Positions 25,135 to 33,444 of a DNA stretch of 64,000 bases are shown here, piece by piece. The position numbers and the translations under genes were made by a program. Each line of letters opens with the position of its first letter. Within the stretch, counting starts at the first letter, position 1. The DNA is taken from positions 248,001 to 312,000 of the forward strand of contig NZ_JAOVZB010000005.1 in NCBI RefSeq assembly GCF_025716875.1. The letters are read 5' to 3'. The DNA comes from Marinomonas sargassi. Its GTDB lineage: Bacteria; Pseudomonadota; Gammaproteobacteria; Pseudomonadales; Marinomonadaceae. The notes beneath the pieces were generated by a model. The model was given only the letters and a program-made list of their open reading frames with translations, had not been told where the DNA came from and ran no database searches.

Positions 25135-26019
25135 TTACATTAAAGCCAAGCTCCAAAAGGCTTCTACCATGGGGTTTTTAAGGTTCTTTTGCAGGGCGAA
25201 CAAACCAATATTGTAGGATTCAAGTTCAGGTTGCACATCTAGCACTCGAATTCGATTCACCAGCGGACTATTGTCCAATACTATTTTTGGCACTACTCCC
25301 ACACCGAAACCCAAACTCACCATACTTACGATGGCTTCATTACCGGTAACCTGAGCATATATCTTCGGCGTTACACCTACTTTTCTAAACCAGTCGTCCA
25401 CATACACTCTAGAGACACCGCTTTCCGAAAGAATCATGGGGATTTTTTCCCAATCACTACGCTTTTGAGGAGCACTGGTAGGAACATTAGGTAATTGCTG
25501 TTCAAGTGGAGCGATAAAAAGTAATGGTGAAACTCCAATTGGTTTAAAGGCTAAATGCCTAGGTAAGTTATCTGGCCGTGCCGCTAAGCTGATGTCTTCT
25601 TTGCCATCTAATACATGGGCAATGGCATTCTCTGGATCACCAGTTCTCAACTTAATTTCAATACCCGGATGAGCAAGACGAAAGCGGCTTAACATGTCGT
25701 ATAAAAAGCTATAACTGGCTGTAACCGAACCATATAAGCTGATTTCCCCGTTTAGCTGGTCGGAATTATCCGTTAACTCATGACGAATTAAGCTCCATTG
25801 GGTACTGGTTTCTCGGGCGTATTCCACAAACTTTTGCCCTTCACGCGTCAAGGTCACCGTACGGTTATCTCGATGAAACAGGCTGACACCCAACTCATCT
25901 TCAAGTTGACGAATATTACGGGACAAGGCTGAGACACTGATATGGCATTCATCACTGGCACGGCCAAAATGCAAAGAATCGGACAAAGCTAAAAAGTGTT
26001 TTAGGACACGGATATTCAT
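25135..26019 (-). CDS. ilvY: LysR-family activator of ilvC
   Basis: Positive regulator of acetohydroxy acid isomeroreductase, 294 aa from ATG 26019. The HTH region (LKHFLALSDSLHFGRASDE, SALSRNIRQLEDELG, LFHRDNRTVTLT) and effector domain (SVTASYSFLYDML, EIKLRTGDPENAI, GNEAIVSMVSLGFGVGVVP) align well with E. coli IlvY. It is divergent from ilvC, the conserved IlvY/ilvC arrangement. It binds acetolactate or acetohydroxybutyrate as inducer in E. coli. A start at TTG 26031 is possible but has no better ribosome-binding site. Confidence 0.95.
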   Translation of the reverse strand: MNIRVLKHFLALSDSLHFGRASDECHISVSALSRNIRQLEDELGVSLFHRDNRTVTLTREGQKFVEYARETSTQWSLIRHELTDNSDQLNGEISLYGSVTASYSFLYDMLSRFRLAHPGIEIKLRTGDPENAIAHVLDGKEDISLAARPDNLPRHLAFKPIGVSPLLFIAPLEQQLPNVPTSAPQKRSDWEKIPMILSESGVSRVYVDDWFRKVGVTPKIYAQVTGNEAIVSMVSLGFGVGVVPKIVLDNSPLVNRIRVLDVQPELESYNIGLFALQKNLKNPMVEAFWSLALM

Positions 26020-26062
26020 AATTTTGTACAACCACTTAATGTTTCATATATTGGGACAGTAT

Positions 26063-26079
26063 ATTGCAAATATATCAAT
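26063..26079. promoter_or_regulatory. Candidate IlvY operator
   Basis: ATTG-CAAATATAT-CAAT is a T-N11-A inverted repeat in the ilvY/ilvC gap. A wider GTTTC...GAAAC pair (26041-26088) encloses it. Assigned by position and LysR site form. Confidence 0.45.
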
Positions 26080-26225
26080 TTACGAAACGTATTTTTTTCT
26101 ATAAAGTGGCTTCCACTAACATGAGTCATACCGTTTAGGCGCAAAGCTCATGTGACCTTTTTTTAATGTCTAATGGGTTACTTCCCCTTAGATACCTTAT
26201 TCATAACATATGGGATATGTATAAC

Positions 26226-27698
26226 ATGGCTAATTATTTCAATACATTGCCGCTACGTGAGCAACTTGCTCAACTAGCAAAATGTCGTTTCATGGACAGC
26301 TCTGAATTTGCTGATGGCGTAGAAGCTCTTAAAGGCAAAAAAATTGTTGTTATCGGTTGTGGTGCTCAAGGTCTTAACCAAGGCTTGAACCTACGCGATT
26401 CTGGTCTAGACGTTTCTTACACACTACGTGAAGCAGCAATCGCTGAAAAACGCCAGTCTTGGAAAAACGCAACAGAAAACGGCTTCACAGTTGGTACTTA
26501 CCAAGAACTTATCCCAACAGCTGACGTTGTATTGAACCTAACTCCAGATAAGCAACACACTCCTGTTGTTAAAGAAGTTATGCCTCTTATGAAAGAAGGC
26601 GCTTGCCTATCTTACTCTCACGGTTTCAACATCGTAGAAGAAGGCATGCAAATCCGCGAAGACTTAACAGTAATCATGGTTGCTCCTAAGTGCCCAGGTT
26701 CTGAAGTACGTGCTGAATACGTTCGTGGCTTTGGTGTTCCAACACTTATCGCTGTTCACGAAGACAACGATCCTAAAGGCGAAGGTCTTGCACTAGCAAA
26801 AGCTTACGCAGTAGGTACTGGCGGTCACAAAGCAGGCGTTCTAATGTCTTCTTTCATCGCAGAAGTTAAATCTGACCTTATGGGTGAGCAAACTATCCTT
26901 TGTGGTATGTTGCAAACTGGCTCTATCCTTTGCTTCGACAAAATGGTTGAAGAAGGTATTGATGCAGGTTACGCGTCAAAACTTATCCAATACGGTTGGG
27001 AAACTATCACTGAAGCATTGAAATACGGCGGCGTGACTAACATGCTAGATCGTCTTTCTAACCCAGCTAAGATCAAAGCTTTTGACCTTGCTGAAGAGCT
27101 TAAAGTTATCATGCGTCCGCTTTACAACAAGCACCAAGACGACATCATCAACGGCACTTTCTCTCGCGTAATGATGGAAGACTGGGCGAACGATGACAAA
27201 AACCTTCTTGGCTGGCGTGCAGAAACAGCAGAAACAAACTTCGAAAAAACTCCTGCTGGCGATGTTGAAATCTCTGAGCAAGAATTCTTCGATAACGGTA
27301 TCTTGATGGTTGCTATGGTTAAAGCGGGTGTTGAGCTTGCTTTTGAAACGATGACAGCAGCGGGTATCATTGCAGAGTCTGCTTACTACGAGTCTCTACA
27401 CGAAACTCCACTTATCGCGAACACTATCGCTCGTAAGAAACTTTACGAAATGAACGCGACTATCTCTGATACTGCAGAGTACGGTTGTTACCTATACAAC
27501 CACGCTTGCCTACCTCTACTAGGCGACTTCATGAAAGACATCAAAACTGACGTAATCGGTAAAGGTCTTTCAACTGAAGACAACGGCGTAGACAACGCTC
27601 GTCTAATCGAAGTAAACGCAGCACTTCGCTCTCACCCAGTAGAAGCTATTGGTGCGGTTCTTCGTGGTCACATGGCTGACATGAAAAAAATCGTTTAA
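26226..27698 (+). CDS. ilvC: Ketol-acid reductoisomerase, class II
   Basis: Second step of branched-chain amino acid synthesis: isomerises and reduces acetolactate or acetohydroxybutyrate with NADPH and Mg2+. The 490-aa product is the long class II form with duplicated knotted domain. [17 protein letters not shown] matches the E. coli start, so I use ATG 26226. The Rossmann motif [18 protein letters not shown] and the metal-site segment [11 protein letters not shown] are present, and [16 protein letters not shown] lies in the second repeat. Divergent from ilvY, with a strong terminator at 27728. Codon use is optimised, as expected of an abundant enzyme. Confidence 0.98.
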   Translation: MANYFNTLPLREQLAQLAKCRFMDSSEFADGVEALKGKKIVVIGCGAQGLNQGLNLRDSGLDVSYTLREAAIAEKRQSWKNATENGFTVGTYQELIPTADVVLNLTPDKQHTPVVKEVMPLMKEGACLSYSHGFNIVEEGMQIREDLTVIMVAPKCPGSEVRAEYVRGFGVPTLIAVHEDNDPKGEGLALAKAYAVGTGGHKAGVLMSSFIAEVKSDLMGEQTILCGMLQTGSILCFDKMVEEGIDAGYASKLIQYGWETITEALKYGGVTNMLDRLSNPAKIKAFDLAEELKVIMRPLYNKHQDDIINGTFSRVMMEDWANDDKNLLGWRAETAETNFEKTPAGDVEISEQEFFDNGILMVAMVKAGVELAFETMTAAGIIAESAYYESLHETPLIANTIARKKLYEMNATISDTAEYGCYLYNHACLPLLGDFMKDIKTDVIGKGLSTEDNGVDNARLIEVNAALRSHPVEAIGAVLRGHMADMKKIV

Positions 27699-27727
27699 TC
27701 CTTTCTAAAAGAATTAAACATTAAAAA

Positions 27728-27755
27728 AGCCAAGGCATTTTGCCTTGGCTTTTTT
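27728..27755 (+). terminator. Terminator after ilvC
   Basis: AGCCAAGGC-ATTTT-GCCTTGGCT then TTTTT. The same hairpin recurs at 29083 and 36480. Confidence 0.92.
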
Positions 27756-27776
27756 GTTTCGTATCTTACTTATGAG

Positions 27777-27833
27777 TAACTTTCTCTACATATACACAAC
27801 TAACTTTCTCTACATATACACAACTAACTTTCT
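27777..27833. repeat. 24-bp tandem repeat, 2.4 copies
   Basis: TAACTTTCTCTACATATACA CAAC occurs twice in full (27777-27800, 27801-27824), then nine bases of a third copy that run into the stop of the TetR gene. Confidence 0.85.
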
Positions 27834-28459
27834 TACGCACAAGTTCCAAGAATCAACTTAGTCCTGAATGCAATGTCTGATAATAACTCCGTAGGAGATA
27901 CACCTGACCGAGCTCGAAAAACATATCCCTGACGAAGGTCTAACATCAATTTCGCACGTTCCACCGAGGGAAAATCTGCAGGTAGACAGCCTTTACTTTT
28001 CTCAAACTCAAAGCGCTCACTAAGTCTTTTATCCGTGTCTTGAATAGCCTCGTACAATAGCTCCCGCACACCTTCCACTTCGCCAGCACTGGTTGCAACA
28101 CATGAGCCAAGAAAACATCCAAGGGCACCTCTGCCATTTTCTGTACTGTACTCAATGACTGCAACTAAAAAGGCACGTACAGCTAACTTGATATCAGATT
28201 CACCTTCAAAAGCATTTAAAGGTGCACAGCCATTATGAGAGCCGTAACACTCTATAGCCGCTAAATAAAGCTCTCGCTTATCGCCGAACTCCGCATAAAG
28301 ACTAGGGCCGTTAATTCCCATCGCCTTAGTCAAATCCTTCATCGAAGCACCATCATACCCTTTTGCCCAGAAGACACGCATGGCAGCAATCAGCACCTTA
28401 TTTCGGTCAAAAGAAATAGGCCTACCCACTTTTTTTTTCACAACATCATTTTTTGTCAT
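27833..28459 (-). CDS. TetR/AcrR-family transcriptional repressor
   Basis: A 208-aa regulator. The N-terminal HTH (VLIAAMRVFWAKGYDGASMKD, then INGPSLYAEFGDKRELY) is typical of the AcrR group that includes many electrophile- and antibiotic-responsive repressors. The C-terminal domain has several Cys residues (GCFLGSCVAT), which might make it redox responsive. AAGG precedes the ATG. It is divergent from the NTF2-like gene. Effector unknown. The last codons overlap a 24-bp tandem repeat. Confidence 0.9.
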   Translation of the reverse strand: MTKNDVVKKKVGRPISFDRNKVLIAAMRVFWAKGYDGASMKDLTKAMGINGPSLYAEFGDKRELYLAAIECYGSHNGCAPLNAFEGESDIKLAVRAFLVAVIEYSTENGRGALGCFLGSCVATSAGEVEGVRELLYEAIQDTDKRLSERFEFEKSKGCLPADFPSVERAKLMLDLRQGYVFRARSGVSPTELLSDIAFRTKLILGTCA

Positions 28460-28566
28460 TCTTTACCTTACAAGACTACTTTGGAGCTCTAAACGCTCTC
28501 CAAGATACATTAATTCCACTCGCTGTGCTGCTCAATTGTGTAGGAACCAAGAAAAACAACACATTC

Positions 28567-28582
28567 TGTATCAATCAATACA
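28567..28582. promoter_or_regulatory. Candidate TetR operator
   Basis: TGTAT-CAATCA-ATACA lies between the TetR and NTF2-like genes. A related ATCGATACAAAA follows at 28623. Both share ATCRATACAAAA. Confidence 0.4.
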
Positions 28583-28660
28583 AAATATATTTACATCATT
28601 ATACAAAAGCAATTAAATAACGATCGATACAAAACAATTCACTCTCTAATGGGAATTATT

Positions 28661-29056
28661 ATGAACTTAAGTAACGATCAACAAGAAGTTAAAGACTTCA
28701 CTCTAAAACTGGTAAATGCTGGGTCAAATTACCGAGTCTCTGAACTAAAAGATATTTACGCAAAAGATTTCTCAATCTCCATGCTACTCCCTGATAGCTC
28801 AATTCAAAGCATGAATTATGATGAGACGATAGACATGTTTACGCAACGATCTGAAGCAGGTGTTGCGCCACTTTCAGAAGCCGCAACTATTAATCACATT
28901 GATGTCGTAGGCGATAAAGCCTATGTCATTATTACTCGAGTTATGGATTTTGTAGGTGTGGGTAAAGAACAGACTATTATATTTCACTTAATGTTAAACC
29001 GATCTGCAAGCGACCAATGGCAAGTTTATCGAGAACATGCCACTCTATCTTTTTAA
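28661..29056 (+). CDS. NTF2/SnoaL-like fold protein
   Basis: A 131-aa small soluble protein with the cone-shaped alpha/beta pattern of the NTF2-like superfamily: an amphipathic N-terminus, then KDIYAKDFSI, a central SMNYDETIDMF helix and a beta-rich C-terminus ending QVYREHATLSF. Such proteins include isomerases, hydratases and stress proteins, so no activity can be assigned. I use ATG 28661, with GGGA seven bases upstream, rather than 28649. Divergent from the TetR gene, which may repress it. Confidence 0.7.
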   Translation: MNLSNDQQEVKDFTLKLVNAGSNYRVSELKDIYAKDFSISMLLPDSSIQSMNYDETIDMFTQRSEAGVAPLSEAATINHIDVVGDKAYVIITRVMDFVGVGKEQTIIFHLMLNRSASDQWQVYREHATLSF

Positions 29057-29082
29057 ATAGTACATCAGTAATAAACCGTTAA

Positions 29083-29109
29083 AGCCAAGGCATTTTCCCT
29101 TGGCTTTTT
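29083..29109 (+). terminator. Terminator after NTF2-like gene
   Basis: AGCCAAGG-CATTTTCC-CTTGGCT followed by TTTT; near copy of the ilvC terminator. Confidence 0.85.
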
Positions 29110-29184
29110 GCTATAATGCCTACTCAAAATATCGACTCTTAATTATTCATTTTTTACCACATCCGATTTACAAGAAGCTTATTT

Positions 29185-29568
29185 ATGCTAGATACACTCA
29201 ACATTCAAAACACCTTTGAACGCTACCATGCCCACGTCTATTTTAATGAAGAAACAAAACTGATAGCTAAACAACTATGTGAAAGGTCTGAGCAAGAATT
29301 TGGCTTAAAGATAGGCCGTTTTCACGAGAAACTTGTTGGGCCACACCCTATGTGGAGCTGCCAAATCAGCGTAGACGCAAAAGACTTTGACACCTTCATC
29401 CCGTGGATAGAGGAAAACAGACAAGGCTTAACCATCTTCATTCACGCCATATCTGGCGACAATATGCGAGACCATACCGAACTTACCACTTGGCTGGGTA
29501 AAGAGGTTGAACTTGATTTAGATTTCTTTGTAAGGCTGGCAAAAGAGCGCGCTGCGGAGAAGCTATAG
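29185..29568 (+). CDS. DOPA 4,5-dioxygenase family protein
   Basis: A 127-aa protein of the DOPA-dioxygenase family (PF08883-type). The candidate metal histidines are in YHAHVYF, VGPHPMW and IFIHAISGDNMRDHTE. Family members in fungi and plants split the DOPA ring to give betalamic-acid or muca-flavin precursors. Bacterial ones are largely uncharacterised and may act on other catechols. Its neighbour on the minus strand is a siderophore importer, so a link to catechol breakdown is conceivable but not shown. Confidence 0.82.
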   Translation: MLDTLNIQNTFERYHAHVYFNEETKLIAKQLCERSEQEFGLKIGRFHEKLVGPHPMWSCQISVDAKDFDTFIPWIEENRQGLTIFIHAISGDNMRDHTELTTWLGKEVELDLDFFVRLAKERAAEKL

Positions 29569-29585
29569 TTTTCACCAAAGCAATA

Positions 29586-30341
29586 TCAGTGATGAAAAGC
29601 GAAGCACTTTCCGTCACTTTCTATGATATTAACCTCTGCATCGTACAGTTCAGACAAGGACTCTGAAGTGGCTACGTCAGATGTTTCGCCAGCAAAGGCT
29701 ACCTTACCTTCTTTCACTGCAATGAAGTAATCGGCATTAGCCAGTGCGTAGTTCAAGTCATGTATAACAATCACAATGCTTTTGTTTTTCTCTTCAGCCA
29801 TATTGCGAAGTTTGGCCATTAAGGATTTTGCATAGCGAATATCAAGGTTGTTCAGAGGCTCGTCCAGTAATAGCCAGTCAGTGTCCTGAACATAGGCCAT
29901 AGCAACGAAGGCTCGTTGTCGCTGCCCTCCTGAAATTTCATCTAAGAAGCGATCACTTAAGTCTAATAGATGAAACTCTTCCAAGGCTTTTTCTACTGCG
30001 GCTTTATCCACTTCCGTTGGGCGGCCTTGATGCTGTGGCCAGCGACCAAAGCCCACTAGGTCTCGAACTCGAAGACGACTTGCTACTCCTAACTCCTGAG
30101 CCACTACCGCCATGCGCAAGGCCATATCAGTCGAAGCAGTTTTAGCGATGTCTTCACCGTCTAGGCTAATCACACCCGTTTGCACTGGGTTTTGGCGCGC
30201 TATTAGGTGCAATAATGTCGATTTACCTGCGCCATTTGGGCCAATTAAAGCAGTGATTTTTCCTTTGGGTATTTCCACAGAAATATCATCCAAAATCAGT
30301 CTATGACCCAAGCTATGGGTGAGTGTAGAAACCGAAATCAT
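29586..30341 (-). CDS. Iron-siderophore ABC transporter, ATP-binding protein
   Basis: A 251-aa ATPase of the FepC/VctC/CeuD type. Walker A GPNGAGKST is near residue 34, the signature ISGGQRQRAF near 135, Walker B WLLLDEPLNNLD near 158, and the switch His in VIVIHDLN. It drives uptake of a ferric siderophore from the periplasm. The ATG overlaps the stop of the permease gene by four bases. It is last of the order binding protein, permease, permease, ATPase on the minus strand. Substrate not known; the set resembles Vibrio VctPDGC or Campylobacter CeuBCDE. Confidence 0.92.
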   Translation of the reverse strand: MISVSTLTHSLGHRLILDDISVEIPKGKITALIGPNGAGKSTLLHLIARQNPVQTGVISLDGEDIAKTASTDMALRMAVVAQELGVASRLRVRDLVGFGRWPQHQGRPTEVDKAAVEKALEEFHLLDLSDRFLDEISGGQRQRAFVAMAYVQDTDWLLLDEPLNNLDIRYAKSLMAKLRNMAEEKNKSIVIVIHDLNYALANADYFIAVKEGKVAFAGETSDVATSESLSELYDAEVNIIESDGKCFAFHH

Positions 30342-31282
30342 TTAATTTTCCCTTTTGACAAAAGTACTAGGAAGAAAAGCCCACCAACAAACTCGATCAC
30401 CACCGTCAGTGTGGATTGTCTTTCTAAGAGGTTTTCAAAAAGCGCCTGCCCTAATAACAAAATAAGTGCCGATATCATCGCGGCAGCAGGCAATAAAAGC
30501 GCATGTCGATGGGTTTTCATTAAGCTATGGGCTAAAGCGGATACCAACAAACCTAAAAAGATGATTGGGCCTACTAGCGCGGTTGAAACAGACACTAAAA
30601 TAGATATCGCACACAGCACCATAAACTGTAAGCGATCGTAATCTACCCCTAGAGATTTAGCCGTTCTTCTGCCGAGTAGCATCACATCTAATACCTGACA
30701 TTTCCTCGCTACCCAACAGCAAACAAGAACTAAAAGCATTAAAGCAGACAACAACTCTTTTTCATTAATTCCACCAAACTGAGCGAACATCACGCTTTGC
30801 AAAACGGCAAATTCAGAGGGATCGATCAAACGCTGAATAAAGGTAGAAAAAGAACGGAATACCAAGCCGAAGATCACACCAACCAGTATCATCAATTGAA
30901 TATCATGACGCGTGGCTTTGAGTACAAAGGTAAACAAAACCACAGAGGCAATCAGCATGGTAAGGGTGTTCAAGAGAAAGAGCAGATTACCCGGCATGTG
31001 GGCATACGTTAAGCCACTTAAGAAGAAAATCAGACAGGTCTGCATCAGTAGATATAAGGAATCAAAGCCCATGATAGAGGGCGTTAAAATCCTGTTATTA
31101 CTGATAGTTTGAAACAGCACGGTCGACACGCCAATAGCGGCACCAACAACCAATAGGCCGCCAATTTTTATTGCTCGCAACTCTAGAATAAAGGCGATGT
31201 GTGTTGTCAGATTCCAGAAAAACAAAACAGCGACAACCAGCACTAAAGAAATAAAGAGTGCCCATAAACGTTTATCAGACAT
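30338..31282 (-). CDS. Iron-siderophore ABC transporter permease (FecCD family, second)
   Basis: A 314-aa inner-membrane permease with about nine hydrophobic segments. FecCD features are GFDSLYLL, the cytoplasmic loop LLGRRTAKSLGVDY and SVSTALVGPIIFLGLL. It pairs with the upstream FecCD permease to form the channel. Its start overlaps the upstream gene by eight bases and its end overlaps the ATPase start, so the three are tightly coupled. Confidence 0.93.
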   Translation of the reverse strand: MSDKRLWALFISLVLVVAVLFFWNLTTHIAFILELRAIKIGGLLVVGAAIGVSTVLFQTISNNRILTPSIMGFDSLYLLMQTCLIFFLSGLTYAHMPGNLLFLLNTLTMLIASVVLFTFVLKATRHDIQLMILVGVIFGLVFRSFSTFIQRLIDPSEFAVLQSVMFAQFGGINEKELLSALMLLVLVCCWVARKCQVLDVMLLGRRTAKSLGVDYDRLQFMVLCAISILVSVSTALVGPIIFLGLLVSALAHSLMKTHRHALLLPAAAMISALILLLGQALFENLLERQSTLTVVIEFVGGLFFLVLLSKGKIK

Positions 31283-32225
31283 GGTTCTTTCTTCCTAATA
31301 TCATCCATAAGAAGATAACCGCCCCAACCACACCAAACACTGTGCCTGCAGGAATCTCATAAGGGTAACGAATAGTACGGCCGACAATGTCTGAAAAGAG
31401 AGTAAAAATAGCACCATAGCCAGCAACGAGAGGTAAGCTTTCTCTTAGGTTATCCCCCATAAAGCGTGACACTAAATTCGGTACAACCAAACCAATGAAA
31501 GGTAACACACCCACTGTCACTACCACCAAACTAGAGGTAATAGCGACGGTTGCAACGCCAATCAAAACGATGGATTGGTAATTTAATCCTAATGATTTAC
31601 TGGCACGTTCACCGAGACCAACAATCGTAAATCGATCAGCAATCAAATAGCAGAACAAGGTCAAAGCTCCCGCAATCCACAGGAGTTCATAACGACCAGC
31701 TATCACACCGGAAAACTCACCTGTTAACCATACTCCTAGGTACTGAAGCAAATCGGTTTGGAAAGCAAAGTAAGTGGCAACAGCCCCCAAGATACCGCCG
31801 TAGATTAAGCCAACGAGTGGAATAAGTAAGGGCTGTTCTCGTGGCAGGTTTTGAGCAAGTTTAAGAAAAACCAGCAGGCCGATAAGAGAACAGGTAGCGG
31901 CAATGGACATCTTGCCGAAAAGTGACCAATCAGGAAACCAAACGGCGACGATAAGCAGGCCAATCATTGTCGCTTCCGTTGTCCCCGTTGTACTAGGTTC
32001 AACAAAGCGATTACGAAGTAACAGCTGCATGATGACGCCACAAATCGTAATACTTGCACCCGTTAAGATGATCGCAGCGGTTCGTGGCCAACGACTAATA
32101 AAAAATAGCTCCCAAGCTTCTTCATTATCAAAAGAAAGCTGGCTCGCTGATAAGTCGCCCACCCCAATGAAAATGCTCACCCCCGAGAGGATGAGCAAGA
32201 GTGGAATCATTATAAAATAAGGCAT
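31275..32225 (-). CDS. Iron-siderophore ABC transporter permease (FecCD family, first)
   Basis: A 316-aa FecCD permease. RWPRTAAIILTGASITICGV at the start, LGERASKSLGLNY in the coupling loop and GVLPFIGLVVPNLVSRFMG near the C-terminus are characteristic. It forms a heterodimer with the second permease. It follows the binding-protein gene by five bases, consistent with one transcript. Confidence 0.93.
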   Translation of the reverse strand: MPYFIMIPLLLILSGVSIFIGVGDLSASQLSFDNEEAWELFFISRWPRTAAIILTGASITICGVIMQLLLRNRFVEPSTTGTTEATMIGLLIVAVWFPDWSLFGKMSIAATCSLIGLLVFLKLAQNLPREQPLLIPLVGLIYGGILGAVATYFAFQTDLLQYLGVWLTGEFSGVIAGRYELLWIAGALTLFCYLIADRFTIVGLGERASKSLGLNYQSIVLIGVATVAITSSLVVVTVGVLPFIGLVVPNLVSRFMGDNLRESLPLVAGYGAIFTLFSDIVGRTIRYPYEIPAGTVFGVVGAVIFLWMILGRKNHV

Positions 32226-32230
32226 TGAAA

Positions 32231-33133
32231 TTATGATTTATAACCTTGAATGATTTCTTCAAGCATAATCATCATACCTTGGTAAGCACCACCAGTAGTG
32301 TAGGCAGGACCAGGTGAAAGGAAGATCATGTTCCCTTCTTTCGCCGCTTTCGTACCTTTCACTAAAGCGTTATCTAAAGTCACTGCGGCCGCTTCACTCT
32401 TACGACCAATGGCTGCAGAACGATCCACTACAAGAATGTAATCTGGGTTCGCTTTAGCGATAAACTCGTAAGAGATACTTTCACCGTGAGTTTTATCATC
32501 CACACCTTTTACTGACTCTTCTAAGCCAACATCGGTAAACAACCAACCAAAGCGAGAATGCGCACCGTAAGTAGATAATTTACCGCCATTCGTCATAACG
32601 ATAAGGGTTTTACCTTTACCTGCTACCGCTTTTTTCGCTTCTTCTAATCTTGCGAAAAAGTCTGCTTTTAGCTGAGCGGCTTTCTCTTCTTTATTGGTTA
32701 GTTTTGCAAGATCTTCAAGACGAGCAATCATCTGATCAACATGGTCGTGACCACGAACAAACATATCAATAGTCGGTGCAATTTTTGATAAAGGCTCCAT
32801 CAATTTGGAAGAACCGCCACCAATAACAAAAAGATCAGGGTTCATTTTCACAACCGCTTCATAGTTTGGCTGAGAAGAAGCACCAATTGGCACTGGGTTA
32901 GCAACAAAGTTGTCGATGTAATCAACATAAGTCTTCACTGGTTTACCTTTAAGCTGAACGCCTAACGCATCCAAGGTATCCAATGATAAAAGATCATAAA
33001 CCACAATCGTTTCTGGTGAAGCAGGTACAACTGCATCCCCTTTTGCTGTACGAACAGAAATATCCGCAGCAGAAACACTCAGTGAAGAGCATACAACACT
33101 TGCCGCCAACGCGACTTTTAAAACCTTTAACAT
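32231..33133 (-). CDS. Ferric-siderophore periplasmic binding protein (FatB/CeuE/VctP-like)
   Basis: A 300-aa binding protein with a cleavable signal peptide (MLKVLKVALAASVV to VSAADI). The mature part has the class III fold: VYDLLSLDTLDALGV, PNYEAVVKMNPDLFVIGGGSS and a long connecting helix around residues 130-160. The Arg and Tyr residues seen in FatB/CeuE ligand pockets may correspond to SRFGW and AIGRKS. I start it at ATG 33133, ahead of which lies AAGGG; upstream frame to 33190 has no start support. First gene of the operon, behind a Fur-like box. Confidence 0.92.
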   Translation of the reverse strand: MLKVLKVALAASVVCSSLSVSAADISVRTAKGDAVVPASPETIVVYDLLSLDTLDALGVQLKGKPVKTYVDYIDNFVANPVPIGASSQPNYEAVVKMNPDLFVIGGGSSKLMEPLSKIAPTIDMFVRGHDHVDQMIARLEDLAKLTNKEEKAAQLKADFFARLEEAKKAVAGKGKTLIVMTNGGKLSTYGAHSRFGWLFTDVGLEESVKGVDDKTHGESISYEFIAKANPDYILVVDRSAAIGRKSEAAAVTLDNALVKGTKAAKEGNMIFLSPGPAYTTGGAYQGMMIMLEEIIQGYKS

Positions 33134-33285
33134 AAAACATCCCTTATTAAACACAATATAAACCAAAGCTGGCCAATACAAACTCACCATTAAAAATGAC
33201 CAAAAACAAAAATACGCAAAAAAGTATTAAAACCAGTCAAATAAACATGTTTCTGACGAAATCTTTACTTTATAATTACCGAAAT

Positions 33286-33304
33286 AATAATCGTTTGCAT
33301 TATT
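33286..33304. promoter_or_regulatory. Fur-box-like site between binding protein and TonB receptor genes
   Basis: AATAATCGTTTGCATTATT matches the 19-bp Fur consensus at 12 positions and has its symmetry. It sits in the divergent promoter of two iron-uptake transcripts, where Fur control is expected. Confidence 0.6.
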
Positions 33305-33444
33305 GTTTTTAAAGTTGATCTGTTTTTTTACTTCTTTATTGCTATTTTTGGCAGGCATTATAGAAGTAAACAAGGAAGAAACAACTGTTTTTTTAACGAT
33401 TCATCATCTTCGATTTTTGAATCATTTTATAAAGGAAGTACAAC

